Shown here: positions 35,732-47,189 of the stretch, in pieces
Numbering within the stretch: the stretch's first letter is position 1
Layout of the letters: every line of letters begins with the position of its first letter
From: Cannabis sativa
Taxonomy: Eukaryota; Streptophyta; Magnoliopsida; Rosales; Cannabaceae
DNA: 64,000 nucleotides
Assembly: GCF_029168945.1 (NCBI RefSeq)
Contig: NC_083605.1
Span: 37,895,280-37,959,279 of the forward strand
Direction: 5' to 3'
The notes under the pieces: generated by a model
What the model saw: the letters and a program-made list of their open reading frames with translations, nothing else
Databases searched by the model: none
Told to the model about the DNA's origin: nothing
Position numbers and translations under genes: made by a program

Positions 35732-36417
35732 CTACTCGTAGTAGGCAAGGACTTCATCCATGCCCTCCCCCAAGAAACTTAAATCCATTTCTGCATTCGG
35801 CATCCAAGCTCGATAAATGGAATGCTTGGCAACAGTGTTGCATCGTTCCTTACTATTGGCCTCGGCCCCCTCGAGCTTCAAGGTGGCTGCATCAACTTCT
35901 TCTTGAAGTTTCAGGCACATCTCGAACTTGTCCTTAGCCTCCTTTTGGGCTACCTCAAGTTTAGCCTTGTGGGCCCTCTTCACCTCCTCGACCTCTTTGT
36001 GTAGAAGGGTGATCCCCGGTTGAGCTTCATTCCACTCTTTGGAAACAGCCTCGCATTGCCCAATGCTTCTCTAAAGCTCGCTCTCGAATTATTTCACCCT
36101 GTCGAGACTCCGACGTTGGATGAAAAAGGAAAGGAAGGTTTGTTAAAAATAAATAATAATGAAAATTCATAAGTATTTTTGAGGGTTCTTGAAATAAAAT
36201 GCAAAACAAAAAGGAGAAGGAACCTAATTGAGAGAGCGAAGGCGAGACTCCTTTCAAGAATCTCGGGTTGGACTGCCATTATTGACTAAGTCCCAGTCGC
36301 TGGGTAAAAGGATCGGAGATGACGCCAGCAGGCCGCAGCATACTGCAAAGAGTGTTCTAAACCAATGCTCCTAGCCTCGATAGGCAAAGCTTCAGCCACC
36401 TGACTTGAAGAAGCGGT
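35732..36417 (-). pseudogene. Antisense ORF of Tat1, C-terminal part
   Basis: Runs opposite to gag-pol and lies downstream of it, as in Retand/Tat elements with an extra antisense gene. Minus-strand reading from 36417: ASSSQVAEALPIEARSIGLE, MAVQPEILERSLAFALSIR, a gap of about 150 bp that looks like an intron (36110-36235, T-rich, ending before ESRQG), then a coiled-coil segment (RAHKAKLEVAQKEAKDKFEM, KLQEEVDAATLKLEGAEA) and the end SIYRAWMPNAEMDL..GMDEVLAYYE. The order and end match the antisense ORF of Tat2 (FYDFWKANTKANFEYLGASK, then MFLDYY). The N-terminal part is lost where copia A begins at 36418. Confidence 0.7.
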
Positions 36418-38339
36418 TGTTGAGTTTTTGTGCCCTAAATAAAACCCATTACAATCTGATTAGTTGTCAATTTAGAATTTTGAAGTGGTTTATGTTAACA
36501 TGTATTTTTCATGTTTATGGTTTAATATATATAAATGCACAAAATCGGTTAAATCCAGAACATATATTTATTCACAATTACAGTATTTTCAACACAGTGG
36601 AAAATGATTGTGATTATATGATTCAAAAGACTAAGCCCCTGTTCATCAGTGTTTTGGATTTACACTAATGTCATAATCAGCGATGAAGTATACGTACACT
36701 TGGAGTAAGTGTTATGTTCTTTCAAGGACATTGGTAAAGTATACTAGTTTCGAATGTATGGTATACATTGGACTGGACCGATATTGAACTTGGTCAAGAT
36801 ATTATAAACTTACAGTTGTATCTTTCCAAGTCAATATCAGTAGTTGATCTTAGATTAAAAGAATCTAAATCCTGATATGCTTAGGCTCAATCTCAAGAGT
36901 GTTATTCATGTTCTTTGATTTATTAGTTAAGCCTACTTTTGGGTTAGGGTGATACGTATATTTTGGGAACATGATAGTATGATTGAGTGGGAGCGCTGAA
37001 CATAAATATGGAATCTATAGCTTCTACTAGTGTATAGAAGTCAAGTGATGATTCCCTTCAAGCTTAGTTAAATAGAAGTAAATGGATGAGCTCTTGTTTC
37101 AGTGACTATATATTAGATCACTAAAATATCATTTACAGGTAGCTAAGTGTTTTAAGGGGCCAAATACATTGAGGGGTGAAAACAGTAAATTTATCCCATC
37201 TCGATGTGAATCATCTATATAGAGGATCTTTGATCACATTAAGATTATAACAATGGTTAAATGAGATAGCATATCTATATCGTGGAACATATAGTATGCT
37301 CTATATAAGTCTGAGAGTGCAATTCCAAGTTTTAAGAGTGGATTCAACAAGGAATTAATAAGTTAGGGATTTACTTGGTAAATTCGGTTCAACTTATTGG
37401 AAGCTCAGCAATATAGATTCATGGTCCCCATTCTAGTTGAGAACATACTGTTTGTAAGACTCAATAATTGATTTATGATTAGTCAATTATAATTCTAAAA
37501 GTTAGACTATGTCTAATTTGTGAATTCTCACTAAGAGGGGATGAAATTGTAAAGAAAAGGGTTTCTAGGTTCATTTATTAATTAAGAGACTTTGTATGTC
37601 TAATTAATAATTATATTAAATGACAATATTATTTAATAATCTATTTTAGTTATTAAATAATTAGTTTTGGCATTTAAATGGTTAGAATTGGAAAAATAGC
37701 ATTTTTGGAGAAATAGAAATAAAATTGTGGAAACTGCAAAATCCATGTGAGGCCCATTCACACCATGGTCGGCCACATGGTTGTGTGTCTCCCAATTATT
37801 ATTTTCATTTTATAATGCTAAAATACTTACTAACCTAAACCTAGCAGTTATCTATAAATGGAAAGTGGTGGATCACACCAAATAAGGTAGTTAATCAATA
37901 ACTCAGTAAATGAGGAAACTGTTTATTTTGGAAAGTTGAGCTTCCCTTTTCCCTATATATAGCAGCCCTCCTCTCTTCCTCTTGCATGCTTGAAACACAC
38001 GAAATACACAAAGAAAAGAGAGAGAGAGAATTTCGAAATCCTTTGTGAGAGAGAAGTGCCCACACACAACAAACAGTACCTCAATCATAGATTGGAAGAC
38101 TGTGAAGGATCACATCCAACTGAAGGACATTCGGGCTCAGATCTTGATTATACTCAGCTACAGAAACGAATCAAGGGTTAGAGATCTGAGTGGAAGGAGA
38201 CACATTATTCCGCTGCACCCACTGTAAGGTTTCTTAACTTTTTATGTGTTTTATTTATCGTTTTAGAAGTTCATATTTAGGTTGTTAAATCAACATACTT
38301 GTGAGTAGATCGAAGATCCTAGTAAAATTAATTCCAACA
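36418..38339 (+). repeat. 5' LTR of copia A
   Basis: 1922 bp, TGTTGAGTTTTTGTGCCC...AATTCCAACA. It aligns over its whole length with the reverse complement of copy B's LTR (50342-52197). It contains ATTTAGGG/AAATAAAACCC at the start, a TATA box at 37954 and a CACACACAACAAACAGTACC block in the R-U5 part. The preceding five bases are GCGGT; no copy of that duplication is found downstream because the 3' end is missing. Confidence 0.9.
37954..37962 (+). promoter_or_regulatory. TATA box of copia A LTR
   Basis: TATATATAG within TTTTCCCTATATATAGCAGC. A start site about 30 bp on, near 37990, would leave roughly 350 bp of R-U5, normal for a copia LTR. Confidence 0.6.
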
Positions 38340-38358
38340 ACTGGCACCAGAGCCATGG
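38340..38358 (+). other. PBS of copia A, variant of the iMet site
   Basis: ACTGGCACCAGAGCCATGG directly after the LTR. The usual plant copia site is TGGTATCAGAGCC; here it reads TGGCACCAGAGCC. Copy B has the same variant (50326-50341), so it is a family feature, not damage to one copy. Confidence 0.8.
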
Positions 38359-40853
38359 TAATTGATTTGCTTGCAAGAAATTTGGACTTAAAACGACTTG
38401 CTTGTGATTTGGATGTTATCATGGTGTGTCATATTGATGATTGATTGATGTTTTTGAATTCTGGGAAAAATAATTGATTTCCTCTTTCTGAAACTATTTT
38501 TATTAGATATTTTGGAAAATTCTAAGCAATTTACTTTTTTACAGAACTCGATTTCGATTTTATTTGAATTAGTTATGAATTTTTGAAAATCGGGAAAAAT
38601 CGGGTGGTGAACACCCTTCTACGCGCGCGGAAATCATGCATGGGGACCCCTGCGCCGAGTTTTCTCAGCAATGTCCCCCCTTCCACGCGCTCGGACAGTA
38701 CGCTTTTCATACTGTCCGTACCACCTGCCATTTTTTTCGTTTTCTTCGATTTTTCATGCTATTTCATGAAATTAACTTCCGATTTTTTGTGTAGTTTTGT
38801 ATTTTGATTTTATTTTTCATATTTCAAATCTAATTCTCGTAAATAAATTAATTTAATTTTTTAAAATTAATTTTAGATATTACTGTAATTTGAATTTGAA
38901 AATGGGTTAAAATAGTTTTGCTTACCTCTTTTTTTATTTTCTTTAAAATTTGATTATTTTATCTTATTTTTAAATCTAAGGCGAGATATTAAATTCTTTT
39001 TTTATAAAATATTCTATTTTAATTTATTTTGACCTTATTTAGAATAAGATTACTATAATCATGGTATTTTAAAAAGGGAAATAAGATATTTTTTTGTTAA
39101 CTTTTAAATTTTATTATTTTTACTTAAATTAAATTTTAAAATTAGAAAAGGGTATGTATTTATCATTTTCTATTTTATTGAATATTTAATTTTTAAATAA
39201 CATGAAGTTTAAAAGGTAAGTTAGCAAATTTTTTTTGAAATGATATTTAGGTTACTTGAAACCTAATTTTTTCAAAATTGTAGGTTTAATTTTAAATATT
39301 ATTTTATTTCATTCTTTAAAAACCGAAAATATTTTTTTTCTATTACTTTCGAAATATATTTAATATTTTAAAATTAAATAAATCCTACATCCAACTATCC
39401 AAATTTAACTTGTTGTAGGAGTATGTGTTTTAGATTGTTTGTAATGTTTTCTAAAACCTATTATTGCTTGATCTAAATTTCCATGGTTAACTTGTTGACA
39501 GATCCAATGATCTGATTTTAACCCATGGTTCAATTGTCAATATGTCAAGTAAATAATTTGTAACAGGTAAATTTTACATGCTTCTTTCATCTGTGTATGA
39601 CCTAGTAACATGATAGGGTCCATCCAAATCTGTCTGCCTGTGTGAGCCTATAAGTTTATTTTATTATAGATGCATATAGGTTGTTGCTAAATAAAATATC
39701 ACACCCTGATAGATTTTATTTAGGTCCATTTAGTTTTTTGTAAAGACCGCTTAGTTTAATTTGGAAATTAGCAGTTAATCATGATTATTTATGAAAATTA
39801 TTTATAGCTATTTAAATAATTTATTATACTGTTATTTATTGAATTCAGAGATGCATTTTTATGTGATGTAGGAGTTTGCATAATTTTGCATTCCGGTGCC
39901 CGGTATTTTGGAACTCGGTGTTTGGCTCAGTAGAAATCACAACTTAGTATGTTAGTAATTTGGGACGGTTTATTAGACATTGGGAATGTCGGGAATGGCC
40001 GGGAATTTAGAATTTCCCAAAAATACCCCTTTAGTGTTATTTATGTGGTTTTAGTGTGGAGGGGCAAAATGGTCTTTTTGCCCCATTAGTATTTTGTCTT
40101 CTAGTGATTTTATTAATTGAATTAAGTGTTTATTTTAATTATGTGTTGGCTGAAATATATTTTTTGCCTAAGTATTCCATTTATCTCATTTTCATGCAAA
40201 ACTTAGAAAATAGAAAAAATTTCAAAAAAAAAGGCTCTCTCCTTTCCTCTCTTCCTCTCTCGGCTAGTAGGGTGATTCTAGGGCTGGAATTTCTGATTTT
40301 CAAGCTATTTTCTTTCATTCTAAGTGTTCTTCAACCTTGGTAAAGTTTCTAACTCTTTTCCTTTTGTAAATTTTAGAAAATGTATGAAAAGATGATGATG
40401 CATGCTTGATTTTTATTATGTTCTTGCTGCTGTGAATTGTGGTTATTTTCTGTGGTTTAATCTTGCTATTTTAAGTAGTTTAGAGCTAGTGTATGCATGA
40501 TGGTTGCTTGAATTCAAGTTTTGAAGTTTTTAGCTCAAGAACATGAATTTTTGAAGAAATGTGTGAATCTGTAATTTGCTTGCTGTAGTTGGTAGATTTC
40601 ATTTTCAGAGGCTTAGTTATGCATGTTTAAGTAGATTCAAGCTGGTTTGATTGCATGTTAGCTAGGTTTGCTCAAGTTTTAGTTTAGAACTCAAAGCTTG
40701 AGCTTTGATGGTGATTTTTGCTATTGTGCTTTCTGGGTGGTTTTGATTCTTTAGAAATGTTCTAGGGGATATATAGAACAGGTCTGGAAGGTTTCATTTG
40801 ATTTGGAGTTGTTTTGAGCAAGATATGGATTTTTGTGTTTGCTGCCTGCGAGG

Positions 40854-40936
40854 AACCGGAATTCCGGTTGTGCATCCGGAATTCCGGATGGGGTTCTGAA
40901 TTTTCCCAGAACCGGAATTCCGATTGGGCAACCGGT
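40854..40936. repeat. 16-bp palindrome array, solo LTR copy
   Basis: AACCGGAATTCCGGTT at 40854-40869 and ATCCGGAATTCCGGAT at 40874-40889 are perfect; a third at about 40910-40925 has decayed to ACCGGAATTCCGATT. Same arrangement as at 11416-11487, so the array predates the split of these copies. Confidence 0.9.
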
Positions 40937-41280
40937 CTGCCGGTTGGGGAAAATTCTGAAACCCTAGATTTCCTCGATTTTATGTTTTAGGGGGTATTGC
41001 CATGCTTTTTATCGATAGGGAAAATTTTAGTTCCTAGTTTAAGTCCCCGGGAAGTGATTTAGCGTGTCACTTATAGTGTTGTGATTTTTATGGTTTAGGA
41101 GCCTGTAATCCGCCGCGCAGTTAAAGTTCTAGTCAGGTTGCCCGGCACACCTGAATTCGGAATCCAGGTAAGTATAGTATAACAGTATGCATATGTAGAT
41201 TACATGTTTAGCGTGCATGTAGGAAGCCTGTTAGATTACATTAGTTATGTATGTTGGCTTCGAACCATCCAACCCTGTCA

Positions 41281-41510
41281 CGTCGGTACAGGCTGGAGTA
41301 TGACCAGCAGCCGGAGTATGACCGGTTCGACCGATCAGGCTGACACTTGGTTGGTGGTTCCGTACTATTGACGTATCCCGTCGGTACAGGCTGGAGTATG
41401 ACCAGCAGCCGGAGTATGACCGGTTCGACCGATCAAGTGGATATAGTAACACGTCGGTACAGGCTGGAGTATGACCAGCAGCCGGAGTATGACCGGTTCG
41501 ACCGATCAGG
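41281..41510. repeat. Three ~57-bp direct repeats, solo LTR copy
   Basis: Units 41281-41339, 41379-41435 and 41452-41510, each with CGTCGGTACAGGCTGGAGTA, then TGACCAGCAGCCGG, then AGTATGACCGGTTCGACCGA. The Tekay LTRs carry two units each, so copy number varies between insertions. Confidence 0.92.
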
Positions 41511-44270
41511 CTGTTACGTGTCAATAGTACCGTCCCTTTGAACGTTCAGAACTCAGTACCGTGTTGGACACGGCAGTAGTGACTCAGTATCGTGTTGGAC
41601 ACGGCAGTAGTGGGACTCAGTATCGTGTTGGACACGGCAGTTAGGGTTATGATCAGGGATATGGGCGTCTGATCATGACCGGGATTTATGTATGAGTATT
41701 ATTATGCTTTTCTTACTGAGTCTATCGACTCACAGTTCTACGTTTATGTGTAGGTAAAGGCAAGGCTAAAGCTGATGGACCGTGAACGAGCTTGTGAAGA
41801 TTGTACATGTCGGGGCGGTTAGGCCTGGAGAGTACGATCCTCGGGACAGCGAGGCTGATTTTGTAACTAGTCGCTAGGCGACATTTATTTTGTATAAACA
41901 GTTAAATTTTGTAAATGATTTTGTAATCGGGATCCCGAGTCTTTTTGTAATTATATTTTACAAGTTTAATTAAAAAGCAAAAATTTTAATTAATCACGTT
42001 TTCCATAAAACTCGTTGATTAGCAACGAGATGCACAGCATGTTTAAAAATCACGTAATACGCCTATGTTAGTTAGGGTGTTACATTTTTGGACCTATTCA
42101 ATTAATAACAGTTATTCATTTTAAGGTTAAATTCCTCTCTTTTGGGCCTTGTGTGAGAGATGGGGGGCCAATGGAAGTGGGTAACGACATACTGAACCCA
42201 GCTCCCCCTCACATGAACTACCCCAATTGTGAAGGTCCATTTGCCTGATTTGAATAACTGTACTAGGTTAATTAAATTAGTTTAACCTAATAAAATTAAT
42301 TAGCAACATAATTAACTTTAAAAATATATGAAATTTATTTTTCATTTTAATATTTTAAAGTTATATTTTTAAGAAAAACACTCTTAGTTTAAGATATTAT
42401 TTCTAGATAAACTATTTGTATTTTTCTTGTATTTAATTAAATAAAGAATTTTAACTAACTAGATTCTTTCTGAAAGTTACTTTTATTATTTCATTAAATA
42501 TTCCTATTTAAGTTATAAATTAGATATTACTAATTTTCCTTATTAACTTAAATTTGAATATCTTTTGAATTTAATATTAAGTTTAGGAATTCTAGGAACT
42601 GATTATTAAAGATTCTTAAGATATTTTTTAAGTTGATTTTAAACTTAAAATGGAATATCCTTAAATTAGGTAGTTACTACTTAATTTTGATATTTAATTA
42701 AATTTCATTTCGAAACTTTTTAAGTTGCTTATTATAGATTCTTTCTATAAGAACTTAAATTAGATATTATCCAAATCTTGAAAAGATACTTAGTTAAATT
42801 AAGATATTTTCTAGATAGTTATTTATGTACTAATTATTATTTCTAATAATAAAATAGGAAAGTATCATTGATTTTGAAATTAATTGTTTAATAATTAATT
42901 TTGGTACAATTCAAGTTAAGGATATTTTTCCTAGTATTAAACTAGAAATTAATAATTGAGTCTTCTCTATACTTAATTATTTATTTCTTGAATTTAATAC
43001 ATTTAATTAAATTGAAAATTAAATATCTAAGTTGATTTTCATCATGATACTTAAATATTGTAATTTTCAAAAAATTTAATTAAATAGAAAACTATTTTAC
43101 GTTGCTATTTTTTTTTACAGCTTAAATTTAAATAATTTTCAAAATATATTTTATTTATTTTGTTAATCAGTATTTTCGAAATTGCATTTGATTATGCAAG
43201 ATGATTTTGAATTTAACTTGAAAAATAGATTAAAGTTGTAAATTAATTATTTTAATTAATTTTGAATTAACTTAAATCAATAATTTTTTCATTTAATGAT
43301 TAATTTAAAATAAAGGAACTAAAATATATTATTATTAGAAATTGAATTAATTAGTCAAGACAATCTAGATAGATAATATTCTTGCTTGAAGTATTTTTTA
43401 GTAAAGATTAATTTATTTTAATGTATTTCGAAAATTGTATATTTTATACTTTAATTTTTTTTTGAAATACAATATATTTATAGAAAGTTTTAATTTAAGT
43501 TGCCAATTAATTTAAATTAATACAACTTAAATTAAGTAATTTTCTTAATATTTATTGGAAAATTAATACTAAGATGGAAATAATTCATTTTATTTTCTTA
43601 ACCATCTAATTTTAATTTTCTTAATATTAAATTAAATCTTATTTAGAATTTTATTCTAAATTCAAAATTTAATTAAATGAATATATATATATATTTAAAA
43701 TAAATAAATAATAGAAGAAAATACATTTTAAATAATGAGCTTTATTATTGTTAAGACATTCCATCTCCATTGTTGGTTTTGCATAACTTTTGTTTTAGTG
43801 AGTAATCCTCCCTAATGGAGGAACGTTCATTAGCAAGTTAGCGCCGTTTAATCTCGAAAGATAAGTATATTTGTAAGTGTTTTATATTAGTATTGATCAC
43901 CCTAATGGTGGCGACTGTATTTGACTTACAAACGTATGAAACAATGGTGGAAGCTCATGAAATAAGAATGACCTTGACTCTCGCCTAAACGGGACAACGT
44001 CGGATTCTCTTTTCGATCGAATAAAAGGTTGCTAGAAGGTTTATCATTTTAGATGAGCTGACAACTCTATTCAATAGATGATAGCTTTGACTCTCGCCTA
44101 AACGGGACACTGATATCAGTTTGTTGAAAACCTTGGAAATTATTTAGGATTGTATTTTTAGTATTTTCTCTTGTCATTCCTACTTGCTATGTGCTAATAA
44201 TTTCTGAATCAGATTTTGTGTTAAACCATAATTGATTTCTATTTATTATCTTGTAGTATCCTGAATTGCC

Positions 44271-45230
44271 ATGTCGAATCCCATGTTGCCAGTGTTAACT
44301 GAAAATAAGCTAAATGGATCTAACTTCCCTAAATGGAGAGAGAACATTAATATTGCTCTCATAGGTGAAAGTTCCCTGTTTGTGTTGGTAGTCGTCTCTG
44401 AGCAGTAGGGTGACAATGCAACCAAAGCTGTTAAAGAGAAGTACGAGCGTTGGCAGAATGCTAACAACAAAGCTCGATACTTTATGCTTTCCAGCATGGT
44501 TGACACCTTGAAAACAAGGTTTGCTAACACTGTCACGGCTGCAGAAATAATGACGCAGTTAACTGAGCTATTCGGTATGGCATCTATCCAGTCTCACTTT
44601 GACGCGACTAAGAAATTCATCAACTTACGGATGGAACCCCATCAGAATGTGCGTGATCATCTTCTCCAAATGGCAAGTTATTTCCAGGAAGCCCAGAATC
44701 ATGGTGCTGAAATGGATCAGACAACTCAAGTGAGTCTTATCTTGAATATTCTGACTCCACCTTTTCTGCCTTATACATCAAATTATGTCATGAATAAGAA
44801 GGAACAAGACTTTCACACGTTAGTCAATGACCTTCAGACATATGAAAATTTGATTGGAGGACCCAAGAAGAAAGGGAGTAAACCTCAGAATTTTGGAAAT
44901 GGTAATGGGACGAGTAATCCTAAGGCACACGTTGCCTCTACTTCCAAACCCAAGAATAAGAGGAAGTGGAAAAATACCAAGAAGCGAGCTCAAGCTGTGA
45001 AAACAGCTAAGAACAAAAAGGTTGCTGCTTCTGGTGATACACCAAATGGAAAATGTTTCTACTGCAATGAGAAAGGCCATTGGAAACCCCAATGTCCTCA
45101 GCTTCTTGCAAAGAAACAAGGTATTTCTTTCTATAAACTGATGTGTTTTAGTGAATTATTATCCATTTGGATTATTAATTCTGGACTACTAACCTTGTTT
45201 ATTTTTCTTCTTATAGGTCAAGCTTCTTAA
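44271..45230 (+). pseudogene. gag: Gag of copia A (UBN2 type, one stop)
   Basis: Ty1/copia capsid/nucleocapsid, about 320 codons. It starts MSNPMLPVLTENKLNGSNFP, the usual DUF4219-like opening in which the L-NG-NFPKW block leads into UBN2. A TAG at 44406 (codon 46, after SEQ) breaks it; the rest is open. UBN2 words: KARYFMLSSM, HFDATKKFINLRM, DHLLQMASYFQEA, SLILNILTPPF, LVNDLQTYE. A Lys-rich linker is followed by a CCHC knuckle CFYCNEKGHWKPQC at about 45053-45094. The final 37 codons (after KKQG) look like an unspliced intron rather than protein. No protease or integrase follows in frame. Confidence 0.88.
45121..45216 (+). other. Predicted 96-nt intron at the end of copia A gag
   Basis: Starts AAG|GTATTTCTTTC and ends TTTTTCTTCTTATAG|GTC, a good plant donor and T-rich acceptor. 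Removing it joins KKQG to QAS and a stop. The length is divisible by three and it has no in-frame stop, so retained and spliced forms both keep the frame. Some plant copia elements splice just after gag to make a gag-only RNA. Prediction only. Confidence 0.45.
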
Positions 45231-46930
45231 ACTCAGATGTTGTCTTAGCAAGTTGGATGTGAAAGCTGGATAAAGGGAAGGATTCGTCAAAGATAAAGAA
45301 GAAGCTCATTTATTTATTTACTTTTGAATTAATTGTTTCAATTTTAAAACAATTTGGATTTCATGTTTGGGATTTTATTTCCTGCTCTCATAATATTGCA
45401 AACAATTGTTTTTAATTTATCATATTTTTTTTTACAAATAAATTGCAATCTATGAGTTGAGCTTCATTACTTTATCTTATAAATCAATTACCAATTATTA
45501 TATTTATTATGTTTGTATGTGTATGTGTTTTTATTATTGATACAAATTCTATAGTTATTTAAACTCTTTACAAGAGTTATTACTACATAAACACTAGAAA
45601 TTATTTCTTTGTTTATGAATAATTGTTAATTCTAAAACAGTTATTAAGAATTTGTTTAATAAAAAGATCTTTTGATGTGATAGGGGTGGAGAAAAAGTTA
45701 AGAATAATATACAGTTCAACGATCTTTTATATCTAATGAACTCTGGATTATATTCAACTCCACATTATCTCTATAACACTTAGAGAACTATGAGTAATAC
45801 AACCTTTAGGGGTGGATCATAATCTCTATATACTTAGGGGTAGACTTTATTCCACAGTACTCTTTGTGACACATAAGTTTAAACATGGAAGTAATATAAT
45901 AAATTAGCTATTATCAGAATAAATCATTGATCTTGATTATATGTTCCAGTTTAGATTTACTGTTTTAATAAATAATGATACCAATAAAGTTCTTTGATAA
46001 TGTATCACACTACCTTAATTGAGTGGGAGAATATTAAAATTTTTTACCAATCTTCATTTGGTTGACACTTGTGATAGGAACTTAAGAACAACACTGATAA
46101 AACAAATCTAACCATTCACGTGGATAGAAATAAATTATCAGAAATATGAGAATAAGATAGAATAATTCTTGCATAGTCTATTCGAATGACTTGAGTCAAG
46201 ATTTCTAATCCTCATAATATTTTATGGTATCTTAATTTGATTGCTTAATCTCTAGCAAGTATTTTACACTTCAAATACTAGACTGCTGTGTTGATGACCT
46301 AGTCTTAAAGAAACTTACAATTTCAGACTAAGACAATAAGTCACAACGAGATATCCCTCAAAACAATAATAAGGGGTTACAAAGCTTTCTTTTAACCAGA
46401 CATCTAGCATTGAGTGGGAGCCATCTGAGATGTAATCAAATAAAGAACATTAGGGGACAATCGAGAAAGATTTATGAAAGTGACCTATATGTTAGATATT
46501 AAGGAACTATACATTATTAATCATAATATCCACACCCACTCATTAAGAATTTTGAGAAGGTGGTTGCTCTGGGGGTGGAGGAGTTATTGTAGAAGAGTGC
46601 AAAAACCCATCTATAATAATTCAAGCTCCATCAGAGAAGATATATATATAACTTTGTAAATTAAAAATTACCAGAAAGTTATTTTACTGAAGAAAATTCT
46701 ACAGATTATCTCAATTCCAAATTTTAAAATTTGAGAGATATGTCTTCTGTTTGTTCAGATGAACTTAATAAGCAGTAAGGATTTCAGTATCCCTTGATGA
46801 GTAAAGCATATAGTTAAGGATGTTTCATAAGTTTTATGAACCTGGTTCCAGAAATATGGATGGATTCAAATATACTACACTTGATCTGAAGATCAAGACA
46901 AAAGATTGATTGTAATGCACAACTTGTTTT
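45231..46930 (+). mobile_element. Copia A: decayed region after gag
   Basis: AT-rich, no long frame. It has blocks resembling copia C read in reverse (for example AGAATTTTGAGAAGGTGG at about 46546 and AGGGGTGGA words at 45680-45840), so it probably derives from the same pol/3' region. TTGAGTGGGAG, a PPT-like word, occurs at about 46018 and 46412 but no LTR follows. Ends at 46930 against copy B. Confidence 0.5.
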
Positions 46931-47189
46931 TGTTGGAAATATTTTACCAGGATCTAGATTTACTACCAAGTATGTTTGATTAACATCCTAATATGAATTC
47001 TAAAACAATGAAATAAACACATATAAAGTTTAGAAAACCTTACAGTGGGTGCAGCGGAATATTATGACTCCTTCCATTCAGATCTCTAGCCCTTGATTCC
47101 TTTCTGTAGCAGAGCATTATCAAGATCTGAATCTGGATCTTCTTTTCTCCTTCTTTTTGGTGCTGAATTTCCATAGTCTTACAATACCA
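46931..47189 (-). repeat. LTR fragment of copia B (3' terminal 259 bp)
   Basis: Starts TGTTGGAAATATTTTACC and matches the first 250 bp of the LTR at 50342, that is, the downstream end of the LTR on the minus strand. At about 47189 it passes straight into the leader sequence. The rest of this 3' LTR, the PPT and gag-pol were removed by one deletion. Confidence 0.85.

Larger units (their letters stand above)
39739..42084 (+). repeat. Solo chromovirus LTR nested in copia A
   Basis: 2346 bp, TGTAAAGACC...GGGTGTTACA, flanked by TTTTT on both sides (39734-39738, 42085-42089). It is the same family as the Tekay LTRs at 10363 and 17565, in the other orientation, and shares the palindrome array, the 56-bp repeats and the three hyphenated palindromes. 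No internal region, PBS or PPT remains, so it is the product of LTR-LTR recombination. Copia B lacks it at the equivalent point. Confidence 0.93.
38359..44270 (+). mobile_element. Long AT-rich leader of copia A (with nested solo LTR)
   Basis: No coding capacity. After removing 39739-42084 about 3.57 kb remains between PBS and gag. It is extremely AT-rich (42240-43740) and is shared, in order, with copy B (47190-50325) and partly with copy C. A motif GACTCTCGCCTAAACGGGAC occurs twice (43976, 44090) shortly before gag. Most plant copia leaders are only a few hundred bases. Confidence 0.75.
36418..46930 (+). mobile_element. Ty1/copia element, copy A (plus strand, no 3' LTR)
   Basis: 5' LTR 36418-38339, PBS at 38340, a leader of about 3.6 kb once the solo LTR at 39739-42084 is subtracted, a gag gene at 44271, then decayed sequence to 46930 where copy B begins head-on. 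No 3' LTR in plus orientation exists in the window. The left neighbour is the truncated Tat1 antisense ORF. The family has four copies here (A, B, C, D). Confidence 0.85.

Noticed and set aside
38583..38807. 74-codon frame with a hydrophobic tail in the copia A leader
   Set aside because: Not shared as an open frame in copy B; AT-rich leader with no domain.
44246..44536. Minus-strand frames opposite copia A gag (also 44820-45119)
   Set aside because: Shadows of the plus-strand UBN2 gag.
46018..46030. TTGAGTGGGAG as the PPT of copia A
   Set aside because: No LTR start follows in plus orientation; kept only as a possible PPT-like remnant.
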